DNA from: Bemisia tabaci
Lineage: Eukaryota; Arthropoda; Insecta; Hemiptera; Aleyrodidae
Direction: 5' to 3'
NCBI RefSeq assembly: GCF_918797505.1
Contig: NC_092802.1
Location: forward strand, 18,063,883-18,127,882
DNA length: 64,000 bases
Shown piece by piece: positions 33,201-43,254 of this stretch. The notes beneath the pieces are model-generated. The model was not told the DNA's origin, ran no database searches, and saw only the letters and a program-made list of their open reading frames with translations. Each line of letters starts with the position of its first letter. The first letter of the stretch is position 1. The position numbers were made by a program, and so were the translations under genes.

Positions 33201-36200
33201 ACTAAGACTAAGAGAACAGCTTTTGGAAGCAGCTCGTGCGTGGAAGTCTTTCAGCTGACCGCGGATGAAAGAGTGGACGGCTTGTTTGACCTCTTCCACT
33301 GATTCAAAATTAACTCCTGCAAGTTCAGATTTCAGGAACGGGAATAAATGGTGGTCTGGTTTGCTATTTATTATCGTATCTGAAATCTGAACTCGGAGGA
33401 GTTAATTTTGAATCAGTGGAAGAGGTCAAACAAGCCGTCCACTCTTTCATCCGCGGTCAGCTGAAAGACTTCCACGCACGAGCTGCTTCCAAAAGCTGTT
33501 CTCTTAGTCTTAGTCTCAGTATCAGACTTGCTTGGATCGAGCTGGTTATGTGGAGAAGTGAGGTAAGCCCCTTATTCTACAAAAATTTCTTTGATTTTTC
33601 GTCAGTGATGAACGACTAAGGCTTTGGCAGAGAAGCTCTTCTCCTGTAGCGGACTTCAAATCCTCGCGGATTCGGTGGGAGCGTCGAGCACGTCGGCGCG
33701 TTCAAACGGCTCGCGTTCGGCCGCACATGGTCCGATTTTGTTGCGGTTTGTTTCGTTGATCTCAAAATATCCTAAGAAAGATTTTGAGCCCAAGTTTTTT
33801 AAAATTGGTCCATTCTTATGGATTTTAGAGAGGGGGGATACTTACTTATTGAACGCCCCTCGTATTTTTGGTCAAACGAAGTCGCGGCACCGCGCAAAGC
33901 GCGGATCCAGCCAGTTGAGTTGTTGTATTAAGGGATATCTCATCCATTTACGTGCAAAAAAATGATATGTGCTAATTAAATCAATCAAATGTTACAGCCT
34001 TTGTTCAGGAAAAAAAAAATTAATTAATTGAATTGACATAGTTTCGAAAGGAAAAACTGCCGTTTTATCAAATCAAATTATCTTCTCTCTATTTTCACTG
34101 AGGTTTCATTTGGAGGTTTCTAGTGGCGTATTCTGAAAGCACACAGAGAAAAATGAACTTACAGATCAAAGTGTCCTCATCAGGGACAGAGGGTTCTTTA
34201 TAATTTTTAGGCGCAAGGGCACGTCGTGGGTATCTTCCACCACTACTTTCACCTGAAATTTGAAATCAGTATTTCTATTCAAAATTCGATAAGTTTGGGT
34301 GAAAAAAAAATGTGCTATTCATAATATTATTCGGTCAAATAGAGTCTAGATACTTTTGTAACAAAAATTCAATGAACGTTTGTGACGAATTTGAATAATT
34401 GTGCATACATATGGAATAATCCGTGAGAGGATATGTGAGGTAATTCATAAATTACTTGCTCCCAGGTTTTACTCATCTCTCACTCTTCTCCAATTCATAA
34501 CTTCGCAGACCTCCGTCATGCAATCTCTAACACACTTTCTCGATCACACAACGCTCAACGAAGCTCTCCCCTCTTCCCCATCTTTATGGATTTTTCGGCC
34601 AGTGGCCAACAATTAATTTCTGTCTCTAAATATGCAGCTCAAATTTATTATTTATTTCCATCAAATTTCAGAAAGTGCAAAGACTTCTCTCCATGCCTTA
34701 AAATGCCTCTCATAATGCCTCATTGAAATGTTTTATCATTTCCCTACTTTTTCTCAAAAACGCAAAAATATATATCATCTCATAAGGACTTGAAATGAAC
34801 CCTTCTGCAACTACTGTGTGATGCAGGCGGTGTACTTTGTCTGAATTTTATAATAATTTTAACGAGGTGGTAAGCCCTACGCCTACGCGGGCACTGAACT
34901 AAGAGTTACTTCGTGGTTTTCGTTCCTTGGGATTTTTAATTGATCTTTCAATTGATGAATTGAAATAAGCATAGTATGATCGTATAAATGATCCTATACG
35001 AGCATCATTCACAGATCTAAGTTGTGTAAACCTTAATTCAAACACAAAGAACTGAAAATTTTCCTATAACGTTACCTGTCAACACACTTGATTTGGTCAT
35101 TGCTACCGGAGGGTTTGTTCCGATACGTCGTCGTTTTTTCATCATGAAATTTGGAACTACAGGCTCGAGACCTGCGAAAAAATATTAAAAGAATAACTGA
35201 ATGACGGTTGGTGAATGTATGAGGACTACCTTCAAGTAACTGTTATTAAAGACACACTGGAAAATGGACACACACAGGGTCACACTCAGGGTATTTTTTT
35301 TTTTTTTTTGATCGATTATCTTTGATCGATTATACTCGTTTATATTCGATAACGTCGATCGTGTGTTTTCGTTTTCACCTTGTTATCATTGCATTATCAT
35401 CAGCACGTAAACACCGGGGAATATACTTTATTTTTATTTTGAGTTTTAATGTATTGTTCATTCAGCAATTAATAATGTTGTATGAAATCGAACATCCTGC
35501 ATCTGTTTTCATGTATGTTTTTAGCCTTGTTCTCTCCAGTCACAAATGTGAAAGTACAGCGTGGAAGGGCGCGCGTTCCACCGCACCGCCGCACAATGGA
35601 TCGAGTCAATGGGAGAAGTCGGACTTTATAAACTTTAAACGCTTACAGCTCCGTCTATACAAAACTTTGAGGTTCTAAAAGTGGTTCCATTGGTTTTATC
35701 GCAAAATTATCCTGTTAAAGCACCCCTTGAAATTTAAAATGTGACGAGAGAAACATTAAAATGTGCAGTTTCAGTCAAAAATTCCATGTCCAACCTTTCT
35801 GATTGACTCGATCCACCGTGCGCCGCGTCGTGGCGGCCGCGGCCGTGCTGTGCCCAAGCGTCCTGTCCTGTGACCCGTCCTCCTTCAAAAACTCAAATAG
35901 GCCACATAAGCTACCTGGGTGCAATAATGATTGCTTGCCACATTTAGACCATGTTTATTCGATTTTGATACAGCATCAGCAGAAAAATACAGATAAGTAC
36001 GGTGTGTCCTCAGGTCTCATGCGGTTGAACTTTAGAAAGATTTTCTCTAGACTGAAATAGACTGTTTCCATCTAAAAAGTTTTTTTCTAGAAGCACCCAT
36101 ACCCAACAATATGTCTGCCCCGCCCCCTTCACAAATTTGAGAAAAAATATATACTTTCTTCCGAATTTTGGCGACGATTAGGGACTGAAACTCATGAATG

Positions 36201-39200
36201 GATGCTTTTGCTTGTAATAAGAAGTTTAAATTTATCAATGGCTCTTACATACATCGTAATCCCAAACTGATGGGGGATTTCAGGCAAATGCAAAGAGTTC
36301 TTGGATCTTTCAGGGTAAAAAACTCTTAGCTTTTTGGTCTAGAAGGGTGCTTTTTATAGGACACAATTGCATGGGGCGTGAAATAATCTCGAAAAACGGG
36401 CATCAGCGTTTTTTAAGCTTAGTTTCAGAGAAATTTTGTCAAATTACCAAGAAACAGGGTTTTCCATCCTGTAAGATGGGATCCCTTAAACCTGCAAAAA
36501 TCCACTCGTAACTTGATATTTCGTTATTTATGAGTCTTTATAAGAATTTAGAACTAAAAGTAATAAAAAACAGTCAGTTTTCATCAGTGTTTGTTCATAT
36601 CTGTCGAAAAAATCCAGAAAAAACCACAAACATGGGATGGCACCGCGAGGAGAGGCCTGCTGTTCAGAATTAAAATAGCCTTCAAATTTGGCGATGCAAC
36701 CCAACCTCACACCGAAGTTAATTCAGTTGCATCTACCAATTGGCTGTATTCGAAATATATTTGTGCGCATCCTAGGGAGGATATGCACAATGAGGGGGAC
36801 TTCCAAGGAGACTTTAACGCAAAGCTGGAAACATAGACGTAACTTTCAAGTTCTCATTTCCTTAAGCTTCTTTTAATCAATTTGACTCATTGATTTGCAT
36901 TTTGCTTTTATGGACGTGGACAATGGAAGGGAAACTTTCGAGGAGACTTTAACGTAAAGCTAGAAACATTCAGATCACTTTCAAACCCTTTCCATACCCT
37001 TACGCTGATTGTAGTTCATTTTATTCATAAGTAATGTGTATATTGCTTGTATGAATAATGAAGACCTATCATTTAAATTTGATAAATTATCGATTAATTG
37101 ACGGATTCGGTTACTTTTTTGGATAGATGACTGTTTTAGCTTCGTTCGGATTTGGACCAATCGAAATCGAGTATCTAATTTCCAACCAAATCCTGAAGAA
37201 AACGAGCCAAATCCCGAATAAAGTTGAAAAAATCGCGGCAATTGGCCAATGCAACACGACTTGACCCATGACGTAAAACATCATACCTACAAATAATAAT
37301 ACAAGTATAAAAAAATATGTGCACTTCATCACCATCACGTCATCGTGGACACCGCAGTTGTTTTTGTCGCACAGAACACCGCCATTTTGGAAAATTAGTT
37401 TCTTTGCGAGGTTTCTGGTAAAATATTTTACTCCCATTCACTTTTCGACCTATCCCTAGAGCCGGGGCGAGAAATTCTGAATTTGGTTCAGGCGGTTGCT
37501 GATGAGATCAACAGACTGGTGGATTAGGTTGAGAAAAACGTTCCTCATCAGGCTTTGGTCGAAAAAGTCAACCAAATCCACTCGCGAAAATTCGTCTAAA
37601 GCTCTCAGAGCTTTCCCGCCTGTCAACCCACGCTCAGTCAGCGCCGCACGCGACCGCACTCCTCCATAAAATAATAGCTACCAGAAAGTTAAATGGCAGT
37701 TTCTCCCGTCAGATCGCGTATGGTCACTTTTTTGAAGCAGACTTGGGCGAGGTTCCCCGCGAAATTTGAAACGGCAGGCTGAGCGAGGGTCGCGGGGATT
37801 TCAAGAATTGGAGCAAAGATGGCCGACTACCGCCCTTCTGGTAACTACTATTCTATAACTCTTCGCATAGGCCGCTAGACATAGCGCAGATGCAGAGTGC
37901 TCAGCCACCGGTCGGTCCAACGATCTCCGTTTCCCAACCAATCCACCCGACCACATCACCCGGCTCTCGCACGCTTATCTGCACCAGCCACGCTGCCTGC
38001 TCGACGCTGCTACCGCGTATCGCGCACTATTGGGAGCAGCGCACCCCTTTTTCAACACACACAAGTGCACAACCTTTTTCAGGGCCGTCACATCTAGAGC
38101 ACCCACGAACATTTCCAAAAATGTCTCTGAGAATTTCCGTTTTACTAACGGAAATTTGGCAGCAGCCGAGAGTTTATTCGGCATTTTTCTCGACACGGAA
38201 GTATAGTTTTCATCCCTAAACTGCGCATTCTTCTTCATCGCCAAATGAGGGTGACGATTGGCGGTTAGTCACATATGAGGGGCTTGGTGAACAAGGCACA
38301 GAAGTGCAGTTTTTGCCATTACAAGAAATATTCGTGTTTAAAGTTTAATAATTACATATGTAGAGCCTCATGGCGGAAAGGAAATTTAAACACAATTTTC
38401 AATGCTAAGCTGGATTTTAGTTGTGAATTTTTCTCAGAATATAATTTCAAACTAGTTTTAGTTGAGTTCATGAATATCTCAATTTTTCCAAAAACTGCAC
38501 TTATGTGCCTTGTCTTCCAAGCCCCTCGCATATACAACGCAGCCGTTGGAACAGCACGCGGCACGGCGGGGCCTGTTGCTTGGAAACAAAATCGCCGCTA
38601 GTTCGCTTTCAAATTTGGCGATGCAACCCAATCTCACACCGAAGTTAATTAAAGTGCATCCACTGACTGGCTGTATTCTGAATGTTTCTACCCAACCCGA
38701 GGATTCACTACTACTTTTGAAGAATTATTAATAAAGTGACAGACACGCACAGCCGTACTGAAGAAAAACGCCGTATGTACATACTGGAGCTATTTTCAAT
38801 AGCTAAACTAATCAGTAAATAAATAATCTCAAATACCGGAGGAGACCAAACTGAATCGCAATAACTTTTTATATATCAACAGCATAGACAGAACAGCAGG
38901 GAGAAATCACTTAGCAACTAAAAACTATACAGTGTTGTAAAGTTTTTACATTCTCCCCCCTTAAAAAATGTATACAGATTGAATATCATTAAAAATTTGA
39001 AAATTTTGAAGTAATAAATGTAAAAAGGTAAATGTAATAATTTGAAAATTTTGAAATTGAAATTTCATCAGTAAAAACTGTGTGTGTGTTTTTTTAAGCA
39101 CAATAAATATAAGTTAGTTATCACTTAACGGTAATACACAAACTTCAGTGATGGCTCTCACTAGTGTGGATGTTGCTGTTTTCAATGTAACTACTCTTGC

Positions 39201-42200
39201 GATGCCATCTGATCCTGGGTGAAGTTTTTGTATTCTTGCTAGTTTCCAAAACATCGGGGGACAGTGTCTATCCTTTATTACGACTAACGATCCTATTTTC
39301 GGAGATTCGTTTTTTGAGTGCCACTTGGAAAATGTTTGAATGTGTTGAAGATACTCCCTTTGCCATTTCTTCCAAAATATGTTGAATCCTTCCTGTATTG
39401 CCTTATACGCCTGTAGAATTTTTGTAGAGTGCTTTGTAGGTGTGTTATCAGGATAAGATGTGAGAGGTCTTCCTATTAAAAAATGACCTGGCGTCAATAC
39501 GTCAAACTCTTCAGGGGCGCTGGACAAGGGTACCAAAGGTCTTGAATTGAGCACAGCTTCAATTTGAGGGACAAGCTGCGTTAATTGCTGTAAAGTAAAT
39601 ATTCTTGCTCTTATTACTTTATACAATTGCGATTTGAATATTTTTATTGCTGACTCCCAAAGTCCACCATGATGAGGAGAATTGGGAGGGTTGAATTTCC
39701 ATTCTATCATATTTTCTGTCATGTATTTTTGGATATCCGGATCCTTTGTTAGTGAATCAAACTGTTTTCGAAGGTGATTGCTTGCTCCTAAAAATGTTCT
39801 ACTGTTGTCCGAGAATCCGCTTCCGCCGAGAATCGTTGTCCGTTGTCCGCTTTTGTGAGAATGTTAGTTCAGAATTTATCAAACGGCCTCCAACTCTCAA
39901 AATTCCGTCTTCATCCAAAAAGGGGTGCAGCGATCTAACACTGCTTGAAGGGAGAACCATTCCAGACTTTTTAGCCAGGTACATTATTTCTTGAGAAAAT
40001 GCTTCTCTCTGAATAAAGCGCACGCAAAGGTTTCTTGACTTTTCTATTTCTACTAAGGACGGTAGTTCTAACTGACTCTTATTCATCTTTTTTTTGATGT
40101 TACCTTTTCTTGAGCCTTTGATTGCACTTTTGCAACGGTTAATAAACCTTAATAGATATGCTAGAATTCGTAGTATCTTGTTCATGCTGGAAAGTTTATT
40201 TAGAAGATTTGATTTGATTTTGACTGCGACTTTCTGCGCTCTACCGACTCAAGTAAAAATGAACGTTTCTTTAAAAACTCAAGCAGCTCTTGAAGCCTTG
40301 GGGGATCTTTTGTAGGCACCACCTTTTCCCATTCCGTCAGTGTGCTTTGATCGAATTTTGCAGTTGCTAAATGAACCACTAGTGGGTCCCAAGAGGTAGT
40401 ATCCACCTTCAAAGCATTCAGTGATTGTACCGCCTGATTGATTTTGTTGTGTATATTTTCTAAATCTTTTGCTGTTAATGTTTCCTTTTTCTTACAAATA
40501 CATGTGGGGAAACCAAGTTTGACTATCGCTTCGCAATGATTGCGAATATAATAAATATTATCTTCTTATTATCGAGTCAAAACGCCTTCAATATTTTGAA
40601 CGCAATACGGACATCCGTCGAGGTTCTATAGTTGTATCAAGGCGCCGTAGCGAACGCGTCCCATTGTTTATATATACAGACGAATAGAGGTTTAGAGAGG
40701 ACAGTCATATCGCCTTCAATTTTATGCATACATATTTTTTGGCAAATTGAAAGACGACGTTTCTCCATTTGCGACGTTGCAGACTTCCTTAGAAATTTTA
40801 TTTTTCTTTCGAGAAGCTGGTACCTTGCCTACAATACGGTATGGATACTTCACGCATTGCGTCAAACGTAACGCGGTCTGCAGCGGTTCGCGTGAAAGGC
40901 ATAGCGCCTACAAGACTGTAGGGATACTTCACGCATTGCGTCATACACAGTGCGGTTGGCGCGGTGGCGGAAATTAAAATCATTAAACCACATTCATGTT
41001 TATTCTTTCATAATTTGTTCGTTCTTTTCTTATAAATGAATGACCTCGTCCACACAGAGATAGGTTTACGGAACTTAATTTTCGCGCAAAGTTCCGTGAA
41101 CTTTTGCTATTGTTGAAAGGGCTGTCACAAGAAATATGTCCAACACGAGTAAACGCGTCTTATGTGCCCCTCCTCCTCCGGCATGTTCATTTGATGGTTT
41201 GCACGGATGTTTCGAAACGGATGAAAATGCGCGGCAAAATACAGGCGGCCCATGGGCGGCAAGTAGGTAAATCTGGCCCTGCACCTCTGCAAAAAAGGGG
41301 GAAAACCCCCAAAACCGTGTAGTCTTTATATAATAGACTAGGTAGTTGACACCAGTAGATAATTTTTAGCGCCAAGGTCAAAAATGACCTTCGTTTTTTC
41401 CTCCGACCATCTTTTTTGTGAAATCTGGATTTTTTTAAAAAAGAATAATCGGGTGTTACAGGGAAAATTCCATTTTTTGAGATAGTGAGTGACTCATGAT
41501 TATGAAGAACCAAAAAAGTAAGAAAGAGAGAAAAAAAACAGGTCAAGTTCGGGTTTAACAGCTAAAATTAGGCGGGCTGGGAAAGATCGCTTACCGAAAC
41601 GTGTCCAAAATTCAGAAGCATAAGTTTTGAAATGGATTATAGTCAGATTATGATGACTCGTCATTGTAAAAAGCATAAAATACAGAAGATAAACTATGAT
41701 TTCGACAAACTTTAAGATAGGTAAACCACTTTAAGGCGTGGTTTTTTTTAGAGAAAAAATATCTCATTCGATACCTACTCATATCGAAACTGCACTCGAA
41801 TGCGATACCTTCCCCCCTAAAAAAAACCACGCGTTTATTACGTTGAATTTGTTTGTCAAAAGTGGTAAGTGAATTCTTTAGTCTCCTAGCAGCAGAATTG
41901 CGATCTCAAAATTCGAGAAAAATGATGAGTACCTGAAAAGATGGAACCAATCGATGCGATATGTCACATGTCGTTCTGTCTGACACAAAATCTGACGTCC
42001 ATCGAATCACCTTAACATAAACATTCTTTCAAAAGTAAAAAGCTGATTGAGGCGGATAGCAAGTCCTGAGTGTTGAACAGATCATCCCAAGGCTATTATC
42101 ACTATGATATTTGACTCAATGGTATAAGACGGGAGAGTTGATTTTTTATTGAATCTACATTTAGTAGCAGTGTGTATTGTACCTAGAAAAAACGTTACAG

Positions 42201-42374
42201 AAAATATGACTGAGTCGTAATACTATCTTAGTCCCCCTAAATTGTTTTAAAAGTTTACTCACCCATGCCGACGAGAAGTTCATAATTCTCCTTTCGTTTG
42301 AGCATTGATTGTTTTTCGTAGTCAGAGTAGGAGTTCCACTCGGAATCACTGAAGTACACCCTGATCTTCTCCAT
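25821..42374 (-). CDS. PRDM9-like: PRDM9-like (Meisetz-type) histone methyltransferase with zinc-finger array, 7 coding exons
   Basis: Seen: exons 42374-42263, 35171-35076, 34252-34163, 32308-32238, 29554-29357, 28415-28163 and 27217-25821 each lie between AG acceptors and GTRAG/GTAAC-type donors. They keep phase throughout and sum to 2217 nt (738 aa plus stop). Order in the protein: KRAB-like box 1-37, basic linker, SSXRD-like segment ~75-99, zinc knuckle C101/C104/C112/H115, PR/SET ~124-260, lone C2HC finger 279-299, second CxxC pair region, then C2H2 array 378-738. Known: this order is diagnostic of PRDM9/PRDM7; PRDM11 has the knuckle and SET but no finger array. PRDM9 binds DNA and writes H3K4me3/H3K36me3 at meiotic recombination sites. 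Inferred: a nuclear, germline, likely active protein. The start at 42374 has a good Kozak context (A at -3, G at +4), but the frame is open upstream to the acceptor, so a further 5' coding exon is possible. Confidence 0.9.
27218..28162. other. Intron 6 of the PRDM9-like gene
   Basis: Donor GTAAGTTTC, acceptor CTCCATACAG (minus strand). Contains a G run near 27469-27481 and a T-rich block. No transposon recognised. Confidence 0.75.
28163..28415 (-). CDS. PRDM9-like: PRDM9-like exon: PR/SET domain, C-terminal half
   Basis: A 253-nt exon with acceptor TTTTGTAG and donor GTAAGT. It encodes residues 190-273 and leaves one base for the next codon. NWMRFVNCAR corresponds to NWMRYVNCAR of PRDM9, the SET core. 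IYYR carries Y236 (human Y341) and VYYG carries Y252 (human Y357). With Y171 in the previous exon, all three tyrosines reported as essential for PRDM9 methyltransferase activity are present, so catalysis is likely retained (inference from family biochemistry). Confidence 0.9.
28416..29356. other. Intron 5 of the PRDM9-like gene
   Basis: Donor GTAAGAATC, acceptor ATTTTTTTGTAG. AT-rich, no element recognised. Confidence 0.75.
29357..29554 (-). CDS. PRDM9-like: PRDM9-like exon: PR/SET domain, N-terminal half
   Basis: A 198-nt exon (66 codons, phase 0 at both ends) with acceptor TTTTATAG and donor GTAAGA. It encodes residues 124-189. Visible landmarks: the SIPGAGDGVW stretch, which matches the I-x-GLGVW loop that binds the methyl donor, and FGPYEG carrying Y171, equivalent to human PRDM9 Y276. 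It ends at NYSWE, where PRDM9 reads GYSW. Confidence 0.9.
29779..30319. mobile_element. ~540-bp TIR element, TGGACCACTAG family, copy 3 (intronic)
   Basis: TGGACCACTACACAAGGTACG to CTTGTCTAGTGGTCCA, aligned throughout with copy 2. Confidence 0.9.
30646..31581. mobile_element. ~936-bp TIR element, CCCTGGTAAAAATTGGC family, copy 2 (intronic)
   Basis: CCCTGATAAAAATTGGC to GCCAATTTTTACCAGGG. Central palindrome at 31056-31131 with GGGATACTTCACGCATTGCG arms, as in copy 1. Confidence 0.88.
32238..32308 (-). CDS. PRDM9-like: PRDM9-like exon: pre-SET zinc knuckle
   Basis: A 71-nt exon with acceptor TTTTACAG and donor GTAAGTG. Joined to the previous exon, it gives Y-C-x2-C-x7-C-x2-H (C101, C104, C112, H115), the exact spacing of the zinc knuckle immediately before the PR/SET domain of PRDM7/9 and PRDM11. 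The knuckle stabilises the SET fold. This small exon is what separates a PRDM7/9/11-class protein from other PR-domain zinc-finger proteins. Confidence 0.88.
32309..34162. other. Intron 3 of the PRDM9-like gene
   Basis: Donor GTAAGTTCA, acceptor GATTTTTACAG. More than half of it is the mariner-derived inverted repeat at 32853-33862. Confidence 0.75.
32853..33862. mobile_element. Mariner-derived perfect foldback: two 483-bp arms, 44-bp loop
   Basis: Arms 32853-33335 and 33380-33862 are exactly co-centred and gap-free, with few mismatches. Both arms encode the same 67-aa frame (minus 33096-33299, plus 33416-33619), starting MEEVKQAVHSFIRGQ, which resembles the C-terminal end of mariner transposases. 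The outer ends read CGAGGGGCGTTCAATAAGT and lie in a TA duplication (32851-32852, 33863-33864), as mariner does. It therefore moved, or was mobilised, as a head-to-head pair of mariner ends. No catalytic core is present. Confidence 0.88.
34163..34252 (-). CDS. PRDM9-like: PRDM9-like exon: SSXRD-like segment
   Basis: A 90-nt exon between acceptor AATTTCAG and donor GTAAGT, encoding residues 71-99. The stretch RYPRRALAPKNYKEPSVP followed by an acidic patch and L-I matches the C-terminal half of the SSXRD motif that precedes the zinc knuckle in PRDM9 (Y-x-LR-x-R, then YKE-x-x-P-DDD-YL). SSXRD is a repression motif first named in SSX proteins. Confidence 0.82.
34253..35075. other. Intron 2 of the PRDM9-like gene
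   Basis: Donor GTAACGTTA, acceptor AATTTCAG. No element recognised. Confidence 0.7.
35076..35171 (-). CDS. PRDM9-like: PRDM9-like exon: post-KRAB basic linker
   Basis: A 96-nt exon between acceptor TTCGCAG and donor GTAACG, both in phase with neighbours. It encodes residues 39-69, beginning LEPVVPNFMMKKRRR. The run KKRRRIG is a plausible monopartite nuclear localisation signal (inference). In PRDM9 the region between KRAB and SSXRD is long and poorly conserved; here it is very short, a real difference in length from mammalian proteins. Confidence 0.8.
35590..35824. mobile_element. ~235-bp TIR MITE, GCACGGTGGATCGAGTCAA family, copy 1
   Basis: GCACAATGGATCGAGTCAATG start and GATTGACTCGATCCACCGTGC end; the second copy is at 60601-60830. 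Confidence 0.8.
36680..36755. repeat. Dispersed repeat, copy 1
   Basis: TTCAAATTTGGCGATGCAACC through GGCTGTATTC is repeated in the same orientation at 38607-38682. Confidence 0.75.
38607..38682. repeat. Dispersed repeat, copy 2, at the BEL/Pao insertion edge
   Basis: Matches 36680-36755; the LTR at 38683 starts within it. Confidence 0.7.
38683..38950 (-). mobile_element. Probable 3' LTR of a BEL/Pao retrotransposon
   Basis: Minus strand begins TGTAAAAACT directly after a purine tract (TTAAGGGGGGAGAA, 38964-38951) and ends GTAGAAACA, giving the TG...CA boundaries of an LTR (268 bp). No matching 5' LTR found in the window. Confidence 0.7.
38951..40566 (-). pseudogene. BEL/Pao retrotransposon remnant: gag piece joined to RNase H-integrase linker and integrase end
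   Basis: Minus strand. 40530-40200 reads a gag-like part (HCEAIVKLGFPTC, then WDPLVVHLATAKFD and LLEFLKKRS). 40185-39799 reads the RNase H-integrase linker (FIQREAFSQEI, then LDEDGILRVGGRL). 39780-39114 reads the integrase end, with NPPNSPHHGGLWESAIK carrying the last catalytic Glu, LNSRPL, PGHFLIGRPL and the C-terminal VVIKDR domain. Protease, reverse transcriptase and the integrase Asp residues are deleted and the frames are broken. Non-functional, 5' truncated. Confidence 0.88.
40838..40950. repeat. Two ~79-bp satellite-like monomers
   Basis: GGATACTTCACGCATTGCGTCA at 40843 and 40922, with ATAGCGCCTACAAGACTGTAG between them. Confidence 0.75.
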
Positions 42375-42391
42375 CTTGGATCTTCTCTTCT
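42263..42391 (-). CDS. PRDM9-like: PRDM9-like exon with KRAB-like box and probable start codon
   Basis: The exon runs from acceptor TTTTACAG to donor GTGAGT. The probable ATG is at 42374-42372, after 17 nt that could be 5' UTR or coding. It reads MEKIRVYFSDSEWNSYS and continues with YEKQSMLKRKENYELLVGM. Compared with the PRDM9 KRAB box, the pattern I-x-YF-x(2)-EW, then an acidic or aromatic residue plus EK, then K-x-NY-x-L-hydrophobic-G is kept. Into the next exon, the G-L-x(5)-P-x-FM-x(3)-R pattern that follows KRAB in PRDM9 is also kept. KRAB in PRDM9 mediates protein contacts, unlike the TRIM28-binding KRAB of tetrapod zinc-finger repressors. The box covers only the A-box core. Confidence 0.82.
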
Positions 42392-42420
42392 CTGTAAAAT
42401 ATATAAATATCCGTTAAAAC

Positions 42421-42645
42421 GCTGAAAAAAAGTATGGTAATATCTACTAAAAGTCTTCTTGATTTTTTACACAGTAATACTTTTTAGTGAAAATAACCAG
42501 AATTATAATAGTATTTACTAAAACTCTGCTGATACTGACCACAGATACAACATGGCAAATGCTACCATATAGTATGGTGTTTATTGCCATACTCAGATCA
42601 CTGTTTCAAAGTATGGTAAAATTTACCATACTTTTTTTCAGTGAA
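42421..42645. mobile_element. Foldback MITE with CTGAAAAAAAGTATGGTAA ends
   Basis: CTGAAAAAAAGTATGGTAAT is matched by ACCATACTTTTTTTCAGTG. Lies 30 bp upstream of the KRAB exon acceptor. Confidence 0.75.
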
Positions 42646-42858
42646 GGCTATCATATTCAGAACTATTCCTATTCGGCTATTCTACCATATTCGGAAAAAG
42701 GCATACCTTACATTAAATGTTTGCAAAATTCCATTACGCCACTGGGAACACGAGAGGAAGATGATTCCAAAAAGGAGGGTATAGATACGTTGCATTGGAG
42801 GGAAACATTTCATATGGGAGAGCCTGATTGAACATCTGAAAGCTGAAACTCCCATAGG

Positions 42859-43254
42859 CAGGGCCGGATTTACGTTTTTGGCGCCCTGTGCAGAAATTTT
42901 CGAGGCGCCCCCCTCGCATGTCCCCCTCCCCGCCCGCGCATTTCCCAACCCGACGGTCTTCTTTGGTTACTACGTGCTAACTCTAACTAAATACGAATTT
43001 TTTCGAGTGAGTGAATGATTCTGGGGCAGAAACCAAAACCAGGTACCCGTTCCTGTTACTGTTAACTACGAAACTAAGAGAAAGTTTGACCCTAAAGTCT
43101 AGGGTCAGGTCATTTAAAAGATGGAACGCAATAAAGCAATAGTTCCCTGATGTAATTTTGCAGAGTTTGGAAAAAAAAACACAAAATTTGGCGCCCCTCA
43201 AAATCTGGCGCCCTGTGCAGCTGCACCGATGCACCATAGGTAAATCCGGCCCTG
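42859..43254. mobile_element. 396-bp hAT-type element, CAGGGCCGGATTTAC ends
   Basis: CAGGGCCGGATTTACGTTTTTGG... and GTAAATCCGGCCCTG inverted ends with GGCGCCC-TGTGCAG sub-terminals. Perfect 8-bp duplication CCCATAGG (42851-42858, 43255-43262). A detached right end of the same family is at ~41268-41286. Confidence 0.92.

Larger units (their letters stand above)
35172..42262. other. Intron 1 (7.1 kb) of the PRDM9-like gene
   Basis: Donor GTGAGTAAA, acceptor TTTTTTCGCAG. Holds a ~235-bp MITE, two copies of a dispersed repeat, a BEL/Pao fragment, two satellite monomers and a short hairpin (41735-41834, CGTGGTTTTTTTTAG arms), all or most listed separately. 36760-38500 shows no recognised gene. 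Confidence 0.7.

Noticed and set aside
37890..38219. Ser/Pro-rich 109-aa frame in intron 1
   Set aside because: No splice context, overlaps frames on both strands, and no recognised motif.
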